NCBI RefSeq assembly: GCF_040675535.1
Contig: NZ_JBFAPC010000093.1
Location: 1 to 23,444 of the forward strand
Direction of reading: 5' to 3'
DNA from: Patulibacter sp040675535
GTDB lineage: Bacteria > Actinomycetota > Thermoleophilia > Solirubrobacterales > Solirubrobacteraceae
Length of the DNA stretch: 23,444 bases
Both the position numbers and the translations under genes were made by a program. Below the pieces are notes generated by a model that did not search any database, was not told the DNA's origin, and saw only the letters and a list, made by a program, of their open reading frames with translations. Below, one piece after another: positions 15,356-21,865 of this stretch (its first letter is position 1; every line of letters starts with the position of its first letter).

Positions 15356-16480
15356 CTACCCGTCGCGGCACCCATTCGACGACCCGTCGCTGGATTCGGG
15401 CCGCGACGCCGGGTCCTCGGCCCCGAAGGTCGCCCAGTAGAGGCGGTCGGGCCCCTCCAGGGCCCAGTAGTCGATGGCCAGGTGGAGCTCGACCGCTCCC
15501 CGGTCGCACGCCTCCCGGTAGCGCCGGATCGTCTCGGCGCGGCTGCGCTCCTGCGACCGTGCGAGCGCCGCCTCTGCGCCGAGCTCTGCACGCTCGCGAC
15601 GACGCAGCTCCAGCTCGGCCGCGACGGCCGCGCGCCGAACTTCGAGCTCACGCCGCTGTGCCGCCCGCCGCGGGAATCGCGCGTCGAGGTCGTCCTGACG
15701 CAACCGCATCGCCGCTCGCACGAACTCCCGCGCGTGCTCGGACCCCACAGGCAGGGGCGGTCCTCCCGCCGACGCGGGAATCGCAGGCAGACGCGCTCCT
15801 CCCGCCGGAGCGGAGAGCGCATCGGCGGAAGCCGGCGAACCCTCCCACGAAGCCGGCGAACCCTCCCACGAAGCCGGCGGACCCTCCCACGAAGCCGGCG
15901 AACCCTCCCACGAGGCGCGCCAGGCCACGGCCAGCCACCCCGGCTCTCCGGCGCCGACGCGCAGGCCGCGCATGCGCTCGAGCCGGCAGGGGCGTGGATC
16001 GACCAGGCTCGGACCGGTCGGGACCGGCGCGACGTGGCGCCCGATCACGACCTCGAGGCCTCCGACCCCCATCTGGCGCCCGGCCTCCCGCCGATCCAGA
16101 CGCCGGACGTCGACGGACCACCCCGGGTCGACGTCGCGCAGCGTCTCGGCCAACGCGTCGATCTCCGCGTCCGGTTCGGAGATCACGGCGACGCGGACGA
16201 CTCCCATACGCCCCTCCCGGATGGCCTGGGCGGTGGCGCCGACCTGCGCGGCCGCGGCCACCATCCGCCGCGCGTCCGGCAACAACGCGGCCCCCGCCTG
16301 CGTCAGGGAGATCCGGCACCGGTGTCGCCGGTCGACCAGGCTGAGACCCAGCCGCGACTCCAGCGCGCGGAGACGCCGCGCGACCGTCGCCCCCGTGAGC
16401 CCGAGCGTCGCTGCGGCCCGCCCCAGGTGGAGCTCGTCGGCCGCTGCGACGAAGGCCGCGATCTGCTCGGCGTCGTCCAC
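15356..16480 (-). CDS. LysR-type regulator with rearranged effector domain
   Basis: The N-terminus is a standard LysR winged helix: VDDAEQIAAFVAAADELHLG, RAAATLGLTGATVARRLRAL and ESRLGLSLVDRRH (residues 1-60). RMGVVRVAVISEPDAEIDAL then starts a periplasmic-binding-like effector domain. After about residue 190 the expected second half is missing. There are four copies of a seven-residue SPASWEG-type repeat, an Ala/Pro/Gly linker, a short EHAREFVRAAMRLR that resembles a LysR domain end, and a 110-residue charged helical tail (RRELEVRRAAVAAELELRRR) predicted to be coiled coil. GTG 16480 is chosen because the helix-turn-helix begins at once; no Shine-Dalgarno sequence is seen. Codon use is normal throughout. 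The target and ligand are unknown. It could be functional but remodelled, or decaying. Confidence 0.75.
   Translation of the reverse strand: MDDAEQIAAFVAAADELHLGRAAATLGLTGATVARRLRALESRLGLSLVDRRHRCRISLTQAGAALLPDARRMVAAAAQVGATAQAIREGRMGVVRVAVISEPDAEIDALAETLRDVDPGWSVDVRRLDRREAGRQMGVGGLEVVIGRHVAPVPTGPSLVDPRPCRLERMRGLRVGAGEPGWLAVAWRASWEGSPASWEGPPASWEGSPASWEGSPASADALSAPAGGARLPAIPASAGGPPLPVGSEHAREFVRAAMRLRQDDLDARFPRRAAQRRELEVRRAAVAAELELRRRERAELGAEAALARSQERSRAETIRRYREACDRGAVELHLAIDYWALEGPDRLYWATFGAEDPASRPESSDGSSNGCRDG
15831..15914 (-). repeat. 21-bp in-frame tandem repeat, 4 copies, inside the LysR-like gene
   Basis: Units start at 15831, 15852, 15873 and 15894 on the plus strand (GCCGGCGAACCCTCCCACGA). 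Copies differ at only one to three bases. They encode SPASWEG or PPASWEG on the minus strand. Their near-identity indicates recent expansion. Confidence 0.92.
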
Positions 16481-16600
16481 GTTCGCCAACCTAGGCGGGC
16501 ACGGCCCTCGGGACCCGTTGTCACCGATCCGGCACGAATCCGGCACGCCGAGGGCACGCAACGTGGCAGATCGGATGCTGACGGCTCGGACTGGGTGCTC

Positions 16601-16660
16601 ACGCGACGGCCGCTCTGGGAATCACCGCTTCGGCGTCGATTCCCGTAGCGGCCGTCGCGT
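16601..16660. repeat. dispersed hairpin element, copy B, with UUCG tetraloop
   Basis: The 14-bp arms 16601-16614 (ACGCGACGGCCGCT) and 16647-16660 are perfectly complementary. After a two-base internal mismatch, GGGAATC (16617-16623) pairs with GATTCCC (16638-16644). The tip is CGC-TTCG-GCG, the classic very stable cUUCGg loop. The centre matches the element at 8832-8871. It lies in the 529-bp gap between the LysR-like gene and the efflux adaptor. No T-run follows, so it is not a standard terminator. Confidence 0.85.
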
Positions 16661-16766
16661 GGACCCCGTGTCCGGCTCCGGCGGGCGAGCAGGCGGACCC
16701 GCTGGGCGTCTGGCGGGGGGTCCCGGACGAGCGCGGCCGCGGGTCCTTCCGCGTTCTGGTGCGGCG

Positions 16767-16995
16767 TGGGCCCCCCACCTGCTCCCGCGTCGTGGGGGGG
16801 GCGTGGGCTCCCATGCGGTCCCGGGATAGAGAGCGCCGTCGGCTCCTACCTGGTCCTTCTTCGCAGTCGGACGCGGGCCCCCATGCGGTCCTGCGTCGCG
16901 GTGGAGCGTCGGCTCCTGTGAGGCCCCGCGAACGGGTGAATCCTCCGCTCTTACGTGGTCCCGCGACGCCTCTTATGGTCCTCTGCGTCGGTACT
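16767..16995. repeat. degenerate 35-bp tandem array, about 6 units
   Basis: Phased on (G/C)GG(C/T)(C/T)CC followed by TGCGGTCC or ACCTGGTCC, units start near 16768, 16805, 16840, 16875, 16910 and 16945, spaced 37 then 35 bp, with a last short unit near 16967. Alternate units are more alike: CCCATGCGGTCC at 16810 and 16880, and GTCGGCTCCT at 16838 and 16908. It occupies the space just before the efflux adaptor start and has no coding character. Confidence 0.65.
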
Positions 16996-17009
16996 GGCAG
17001 CTTGACCTG

Positions 17010-17909
17010 GTGCCTTCAGGACTCCCCGAACGCCGCCGACTCCGTCTGCCCCGGTCTCCGGCCACGGTCGCCATGGGCGCGATCGCGACCGCCACCGTGA
17101 TCGTCGCGGTCGTGACGGTCGGGCCCGAGGCGGCTGCGCAGTCGGAGGGCCGGGTCGTGACCGCCAAGGCCGGCGTCGTCCAGCAGACCGTCTCCGGGAC
17201 CGGCAACCTGGCGCCGGCGAACCAGGTCGACCTCGATTTCGCGACGTCCGGGACGGTCAAGCGCGTCTTCGTCAAGGAGGGTCAGCACCTCGAGGCCGGG
17301 CAGCTGATCGCGCGGCTCGACGATGCGCGCCAGAAGGTGGCGGTCGCCCAGGCCGAGGCCGCGCTCGACGCCGCCCGCACCGCGCTGGACGATGCCGAGG
17401 ACGCCGACACCACAGCCTCCGTCACCGGTGGGACCACGACGACGGTGTCCGCGCAGCTCCATGGGGCGACGGCGGATCTGAGCGGTGATGCCTCGTTGCA
17501 GCCTGCCCCTGCTTCGGGGGTCGGCGGTCCGGTGCTTTCGGCGGCGGCGTACCGGGTGGGCGGACGTCGAGAAAGAGTGCTCGTCGTGGTCGAGAAAGAG
17601 TGCTCGTCGTGGAGTGATCTCTCCCAGAGTTTCGGAGAGGCCCAACACGGGCCAGCGGGCCACAGCCTGGCGATCGCACGGCGATCAAGCTCGCCCGATT
17701 CGAGATGCGGCCCGAGGGCCCAACCCACGGCTCCGCGTTCCGTCGGGCCGCTGCAGATACGGATCGACGCGCCGGGGTGCCGGCACAGCAGAGGGAGCGA
17801 ACTGGGCCGATCTCCCGAGGCGGCGCCGGCCGATTGGGCGCGGGTCGTCCACCGCACAGCACATATGCGCCGGGACCACTATCCACACCCTGTGCGTTAC
17901 GCCTGTTGA
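17010..17909 (+). CDS. HlyD/MacA-type efflux adaptor, truncated by the junction
   Basis: The first ~150 residues are the start of a membrane-fusion (periplasmic adaptor) protein. They include an N-terminal membrane anchor or signal (MGAIATATVIVAVVTVGPEA), a biotinyl-lipoyl-like strand set (VVQQTVSGTGNLAPANQVDL, VKRVFVKEGQHLEAGQLIAR) and the first helix of the coiled-coil hairpin (VAVAQAEAALDAARTALDDA). After GGTTTTVSAQ, near base 17455, all family similarity stops. The second hairpin helix, second lipoyl half and beta-barrel are absent, and the frame runs to 17909 through composition typical of non-coding DNA. GTG 17010 or ATG 17073 may be the start; neither has a Shine-Dalgarno sequence. An ABC transporter normally follows such genes and none does. 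The loss coincides with the suspected genome junction. Confidence 0.6.
   Translation: MPSGLPERRRLRLPRSPATVAMGAIATATVIVAVVTVGPEAAAQSEGRVVTAKAGVVQQTVSGTGNLAPANQVDLDFATSGTVKRVFVKEGQHLEAGQLIARLDDARQKVAVAQAEAALDAARTALDDAEDADTTASVTGGTTTTVSAQLHGATADLSGDASLQPAPASGVGGPVLSAAAYRVGGRRERVLVVVEKECSSWSDLSQSFGEAQHGPAGHSLAIARRSSSPDSRCGPRAQPTAPRSVGPLQIRIDAPGCRHSRGSELGRSPEAAPADWARVVHRTAHMRRDHYPHPVRYAC
17440..17500. other. probable junction between two unrelated genomes
   Basis: To the left, codons of the adaptor gene end almost always in G or C and the protein follows its family. To the right, third-base preference, protein similarity and overall GC all change within a few tens of bases. The exact base cannot be fixed by eye; the last convincing adaptor codons are near 17450. 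No insertion sequence, integrase, tRNA or target duplication is visible at the boundary. Confidence 0.6.
17567..17612. repeat. 23-bp tandem duplication
   Basis: TCGAGAAAGAGTGCTCGTCG plus TGG occurs twice in a row (17567-17589 and 17590-17612) without a mismatch, about 100 bp right of the suspected junction. It lies in a 700-bp region (17486-18186) where I find no gene. Confidence 0.9.
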
Positions 17910-17925
17910 CTACCCCACCATCCCC

Positions 17926-17939
17926 GTTTCACGTGAAAC
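17926..17939. promoter_or_regulatory. parS: parS site (ParB binding)
   Basis: GTTTCACGTGAAAC is the perfect 14-bp palindrome bound by chromosomal ParB across many bacteria, including Actinobacteria, where clusters of such sites surround the replication origin. It nucleates the ParB complex used for origin segregation. Confidence 0.93.
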
Positions 17940-18003
17940 GCTGCCGATATCGCAACACTCGTCCACCGCTCTATCCACAGGGCCCGCAAGCGTTCTACGT
18001 CGA

Positions 18004-18017
18004 GTTTCACGTGAAAC
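18004..18017. promoter_or_regulatory. parS: parS site (ParB binding)
   Basis: A second perfect GTTTCACGTGAAAC, starting 78 bp after the first. Two exact sites this close are very unlikely by chance and place this DNA near a chromosomal origin. parA and parB themselves are not in the window. Confidence 0.93.
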
Positions 18018-18026
18018 GGCCGAGCC

Positions 18027-18048
18027 TGTGGATAACTTCTGTGGATAA
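18027..18048 (-). promoter_or_regulatory. two DnaA-box-like sites
   Basis: TGTGGATAA occurs at 18027-18035 and 18040-18048, the reverse complement of the DnaA box TTATCCACA, with 13-bp spacing. One-mismatch versions (CTATCCACA) lie at 17879-17887 and 17971-17979. Together with the parS sites they suggest an origin-proximal segment. A full oriC would carry many more boxes, so this is not called an origin. Confidence 0.55.
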
Positions 18049-18186
18049 CTTCAGGACGGGTGTGTGGAGGAGAGCACGCTCACCGGTGTCGACATTTGGG
18101 GTGCATTCGGGAGGGTGGAAAGCCGTCCCTCGGTAGTGCGAAATTGACCCGGGACAGCCCCTCCTGACCTGGGCTAAGGTCACGTC

Positions 18187-19119
18187 GTGTCCGAGAACAC
18201 CGCCCCCATGCCCGACTTCACCCGCTGGCCTTCGTTCCCCTTCGAAGGCGACATGCGAGTCAAGAAACTTGCCGCTCCGGTGGAGGTCGAGCCGCCCCGC
18301 AGCGGTGAGGATGCCTCCGACTGCGTGGCCTGTGGAACGCCCGATGACGCGTACATCTGGGTCAGCGAACGCTGGCGGGTGCGGGCGATGGACCGGCCGA
18401 CCGGCCTGCCCATGGTCTTGATCCTGGAGTGCCGCTCCCACCTCGACCTGGGCGACCTGCCCAACATGCTCGCCGCGGAGCTCGGTGTCATGACGGTCCG
18501 GCTGGAGCGCGCGATCCGCTCCCTGGACGGCGTCGCCCGCGTCCACGTCAACCGGTGGGGTGACGGCTCCGCTCACCTGCACATGTGGTTCCTGGCGCGG
18601 CCCTACGGCCGGCTGCAGCTGCGCGGCACCTTCCTCTCGCTCTGGGACGACATCCTGCCGGTCATCCCCGAAGCCCAGTGGCGGGAAAACCTCGCACTCG
18701 TCGCCGCGTGGCTGGCGGATTTCGGCGGCAAGGCTAACGCCGAGCCGGCCCACATCCAGTGGGAGTCCCCAGCCACGTTCAGCCCGCCGACAGCTGTGGA
18801 CAACGAGCCGGAAACCTCTGTGGACACCGAGGACAATCGCCGACCCGCCACCCTCAGCGACATCGAGGCAAGCCGGCCCGCGCCGAGCGGACCGGGAGAT
18901 TCAGGGACCGTCGTGCAGCAAGAAAACCCAACCCCACAGGACCATGGGGTACGGGACTTCGACGCACCGCCGACCGCAGCGGGACGGGTGGTGGACGCTT
19001 CCGGCGGAAGTCGTCCGGCAAACGACGGAGGTCCCGACCGTGCAATTCCTCGCGGTCCGCAGTCGGGAAATGGCAGCCCGATGAACGACATGAAGGCGAC
19101 GCTGCCAGGCCAACACTGA
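18187..19119 (+). CDS. HIT-like domain protein with disordered C-terminal tail
   Basis: Protein of 310 residues. Residues ~45-180 follow the layout of HIT nucleotide hydrolases: CVACG near the start (Cys46, Cys49), strands with a Pro (LPMVLILECRSH), a helix pair (LPNMLAAELGVMTVRLERAI), VHVNRWGDGSAHLHMWFLAR, and a helix after TFLSLWDDILPVIP. The HIT triad HxHxH reads Ser128-Ala-His130-Leu-His132, so the first His is replaced but the nucleophile-equivalent His130 remains. Residues 185-310 are Pro/Ser/Asp-rich and probably disordered; TGTGGACAA in the DNA there (18795) resembles an actinobacterial DnaA box. GTG 18187 starts the protein; an upstream Shine-Dalgarno sequence is weak. I infer the family from motif layout only. 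The parS region lies directly upstream. Confidence 0.7.
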   Translation: MSENTAPMPDFTRWPSFPFEGDMRVKKLAAPVEVEPPRSGEDASDCVACGTPDDAYIWVSERWRVRAMDRPTGLPMVLILECRSHLDLGDLPNMLAAELGVMTVRLERAIRSLDGVARVHVNRWGDGSAHLHMWFLARPYGRLQLRGTFLSLWDDILPVIPEAQWRENLALVAAWLADFGGKANAEPAHIQWESPATFSPPTAVDNEPETSVDTEDNRRPATLSDIEASRPAPSGPGDSGTVVQQENPTPQDHGVRDFDAPPTAAGRVVDASGGSRPANDGGPDRAIPRGPQSGNGSPMNDMKATLPGQH

Positions 19120-19212
19120 CGCTGACCGCAGCGATGTGGATATGCAGTCAGAGCTGACGTAGCCATGAAGACGGAAGGCCAGAGGCACGGATCGCCAGGT
19201 AGCCGGATCAGC

Positions 19213-19274
19213 CCGAGATGGTTGAGCCCGGCAGACGGAAACACCGAGATGGTTGAGCCCGGAAGACGGGAACG
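19213..19274 (+). repeat. 31-bp tandem repeat, 2 copies
   Basis: CCGAGATGGTTGAGCCCGG starts at 19213 and 19244, each followed by (C/A)AGACGG(A/G)AAC. It lies between the HIT-like gene and the convergent Ddl gene, just before a hairpin. Confidence 0.85.
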
Positions 19275-19275
19275 A

Positions 19276-19310
19276 GGAAGGCCCGGCGCAGGTAGAGCGC
19301 CAGGCCTTCC
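19276..19310. terminator. hairpin between convergent genes
   Basis: GGAAGGCC (19276-19283) pairs with GGCCTTCC (19303-19310). Inside it GGCGC (19285-19289) pairs with GCGCC (19297-19301) around a seven-base loop. The position between the ends of the HIT-like and Ddl genes suits a bidirectional terminator. There is no T-run, as is common in high-GC Actinobacteria. Confidence 0.65.
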
Positions 19311-19377
19311 GTCAATTCCGAGCCGTCAGCCCCTCAAATCCGAGCCGTAAGCCCCGTCAATTCCGAACCGTCAGCCG
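19311..19377 (-). repeat. 22/23-bp triplication reaching into the Ddl stop codon
   Basis: Three units, GTCAATTCCGAGCCGTCAGC type, start at 19311, 19334 and 19356. The middle one has TCAAATCC and GTAAGC variants. The third covers the Ddl stop codon (19371-19373), so the gene end itself appears to have been copied outward. Confidence 0.8.
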
Positions 19378-20345
19378 ACCTGCCGGGACACCGCCCGCTC
19401 GACCAGCGCGCTGAAGACCGCCCCCAGATCCACCCCAGCCGCCTGAACCGCCAGCGGCAGCAGAGACGTCTCGGTCAACCCGGGCGACACGTTGCACCCC
19501 AAAACCTGCGGCTCCCCGTCCTCCCGCACCATCACATCGATGCGGGAGAGATCACGCAGACCCAATGCCTTGTACGCCGCCAACGCCGTCTCCGACACCC
19601 GGGCCGCCACCGCCGGATCGAGCCGGGCCGGTACGTGCCACGTCGTCAGGCCGGCCGTGTAGCGGGCGGCATAGTCATAGACCCCGTCGCGCGGGACGAT
19701 CTCGACGATCGGCAGAGCCTGCGGCCCGGTCCCGAGGTCGATGATCGACACCGCCACGTTGGTGCCGGTCACGAACTGCTCGACCAACGCGGTCGAGTCG
19801 TAAGCGAAGCAACCCACCATCGCAGCCGGCAGATCAGCGGCATCCCGGACCACCGCGGCGCCCAGACCGGAACCGCCCTGCGCCGGTTTCACCATGAGCG
19901 GCAGGCCGAGCCGGTCGACGATCCGGTCCAGCACGGCCACCGCGCCGAGCTCGGAGAACCGGTCGTGCGGCAACGCGACCCAGTCGGGGGTGGGGATGCC
20001 GGCCTCGCGCAGCATCGACTTGGCCGACGGCTTGTCCCAGGCGAGCCGGGCGGTCCGGGCGTCGGCCCCGACATACGGAATACCGCAGAGGTCGAGCACA
20101 CCGCGCAGCGAGCCGTCCTCACCGGTGGCGCCGTGCAGGGCGATGACCACCGCGTCCGGCGGGTCGGCCTGCAGCGCCGGCAGGAGGGACACGTCGGCGT
20201 CGTGCTGTTCCACGTGGAGCCCGGCGGAACGCAGCGCGTCCAGAACCCGGCGGCCGGACCGCAGGGACACGTCCCGCTCGTAGGACAGCCCACCGGCGAG
20301 CACCAGAACTCGAATGTCGTCACGCGTACCCATGCGCTTGATCAT
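19371..20345 (-). CDS. ddl: D-alanine--D-alanine ligase family (ATP-grasp)
   Basis: ATP-grasp ligase of 324 residues that joins two D-alanines for peptidoglycan precursors in the cytoplasm. The N-terminal domain has LVLAGGLSYERDVSLRSGRR, equivalent to the GGxSxExxVSxxS substrate motif, and ALHGATGEDGSLRGVLDLCG followed by IPYVGA. The ATP-grasp part has MVKPAQGGSGLGAAVV, ALVEQFV and the metal-binding end RIDVMVREDGEPQVLGCNVSPGLTETSLLP, where typical enzymes read NTxPGMT. ATG 20345 overlaps the aminotransferase stop by four bases (ATGA), so I prefer it to ATG 20333. The pair is surely coupled. Whether this is the main Ddl of the cell or a divergent paralogue cannot be decided here. Confidence 0.88.
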   Translation of the reverse strand: MIKRMGTRDDIRVLVLAGGLSYERDVSLRSGRRVLDALRSAGLHVEQHDADVSLLPALQADPPDAVVIALHGATGEDGSLRGVLDLCGIPYVGADARTARLAWDKPSAKSMLREAGIPTPDWVALPHDRFSELGAVAVLDRIVDRLGLPLMVKPAQGGSGLGAAVVRDAADLPAAMVGCFAYDSTALVEQFVTGTNVAVSIIDLGTGPQALPIVEIVPRDGVYDYAARYTAGLTTWHVPARLDPAVAARVSETALAAYKALGLRDLSRIDVMVREDGEPQVLGCNVSPGLTETSLLPLAVQAAGVDLGAVFSALVERAVSRQVG

Positions 20346-21652
20346 GCCAAGTCGGGGCCGGGAGCGTCGGCAGCGGCCGGACCACGACGTCGGTGGTGGC
20401 TCAAGGCGGCGGAGCCGCCGAAGACGGCGCGCATCGCCAACTCCTGCTCCATCACCCCGGACAGGCGCCGCACGCCCTCACGAAGCCGCTCCGGGGCGGA
20501 GAACGAGAAGTTGAGGCGCATGTTGCTCCGACCGGTCCCGTCGGCGTAGAAACCCGTTCCGGGCACGTAGGCCACCCGGGCGGCGATCGAGCGCGGCATC
20601 ATCGCTTTCGAGTCGAGGCCCTCGGGCAGGGTGACCCAGACGAACAGGCCGCCGGTCGGGCGGGTCCAGGTCGTGCCGTCCGGCATCAGGTCGTGCAGCG
20701 ACGACAGGAGAGCGTCCCGGCGCTCCCGGTAGATCTCCCGGTACACCTTGATCTGCTGGCGCCACGGCATGGTCGTCAGGTATTGCGTCACCGCGCTCTG
20801 GGCGAACGCACTGGGACACAGCACGTTGGCCTCGCTCATCATGACCAGCTTCTCCCGGACCGCGTGCGGCGCCAGGATCCAGCCGACCCGCAGGCCAGGC
20901 GCGAAGGTCTTGGAGAACGTGCTGACGTAGAAGACGCCGTCGCGCCGACGGGCCCGCAGCGGCAGTGGGGCGTCACCCTCGAAGGACAACATCCCGTACG
21001 GATCGTCCTCGATCACCAGCAGGCCGGCTCGCTCGCAGATGTCCAGCACCTGCTCGCGCCGCTCCTCGGAGAGGGTGACGCCGGCCGGGTTCTGGAAGGT
21101 GGGGATGGTGTAGAGGAACTTGGCCCGGCGGCCGGCTCGTGCGGTGGCCTCGATGGCCTCCTCGAGTGCTGCCGGGATCAGGCCCTCGTCGTCCATTGCC
21201 ACGTGCCGCACCTGTGCCTGGGCGGCCTGGAACACGCCGAGTGCGCCGACGTAAGTCGGCCCCTCGGCGAGCACCACGTCGCCCGGGTCCAGGAACAGCC
21301 GGGCGAGCAGGTCGAGGGCCTGCTGTCCACCGACGGTGACGACCACGTCGTCCGGTGAGGCGTTGGTGATGCCGGAGAGGGTCATCACGTCGCAGATGCG
21401 CTCGCGCAGGTCGATGGTGCCCTGGCCGATGCCGTACTGAAGGCTGACGGCGCCCTGCTCGGTGGCCAGGCGCTCGAGCATCTCGCCCACCGCGTCGAGG
21501 GGGAGCGCAGCGATGTACGGCGAGCCGCCGGCCAGGGAGACCACCTCGGGGCGGCTCGCCACGGCGAACAGGGCCCGGATCTCGGAAGTGGTCATCCCGC
21601 GCACGCGTCGCGCGTACCTATCGGTGTAATCGTCCTGGGTCGTGCCGGTCAT
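20342..21652 (-). CDS. PLP-dependent fold-type I aminotransferase (2-aminoadipate / MocR-like class)
   Basis: Cytoplasmic aminotransferase of 436 residues. The order of motifs is complete: SLAGGSPY near residue 39, LQYGIGQGTIDLRERI (71-86), VTVGGQQALDLL (106-116), IPTFQNPAGV (183-192, Asn188), VIEDDPYGML (213-222, Asp216 and Tyr219) and the Schiff-base lysine Lys248 in YVSTFSKTFAPGLRVGW. Arg in RLNFSFS near the end would bind the substrate carboxylate. It has no N-terminal GntR helix-turn-helix, so it is the enzyme form related to 2-aminoadipate transaminases. ATG 21652 follows GAGGTGAG. It is first in an operon with Ddl, suggesting a link to D-amino-acid or cell-wall precursor supply, but the substrate is unknown. 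The C-terminal 25 residues are low complexity. Confidence 0.92.
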   Translation of the reverse strand: MTGTTQDDYTDRYARRVRGMTTSEIRALFAVASRPEVVSLAGGSPYIAALPLDAVGEMLERLATEQGAVSLQYGIGQGTIDLRERICDVMTLSGITNASPDDVVVTVGGQQALDLLARLFLDPGDVVLAEGPTYVGALGVFQAAQAQVRHVAMDDEGLIPAALEEAIEATARAGRRAKFLYTIPTFQNPAGVTLSEERREQVLDICERAGLLVIEDDPYGMLSFEGDAPLPLRARRRDGVFYVSTFSKTFAPGLRVGWILAPHAVREKLVMMSEANVLCPSAFAQSAVTQYLTTMPWRQQIKVYREIYRERRDALLSSLHDLMPDGTTWTRPTGGLFVWVTLPEGLDSKAMMPRSIAARVAYVPGTGFYADGTGRSNMRLNFSFSAPERLREGVRRLSGVMEQELAMRAVFGGSAALSHHRRRGPAAADAPGPDLA

Positions 21653-21865
21653 TCGGTTCTCACCTCACTGAATCGTCGGTCGGAACGCCATCGATCCTAG
21701 ACGGGAAAAGCACGACCGAGTCTGGTCGTCCCATTCGGCAGTTGCCCGACCTGCTCCCGTTCATGGCGATTGCGACGTAGGATTCGGCGGGGGCGCGGCG
21801 GAGCATGTGACGGCGACCGTGCTTCGATACCGGTCAAGTCCGTGCCTGTGAGCGAGGGGTCCGCC

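Noticed and set aside
17485..18048. A 187-codon plus-strand frame across the parS region
   Set aside because: Composition is random, it runs through both parS palindromes and a DnaA-like box, and no family resemblance is seen.
17926..18048. Full replication origin (oriC)
   Set aside because: Only two perfect and two one-mismatch DnaA boxes, no AT-rich unwinding region and no dnaA or dnaN nearby.
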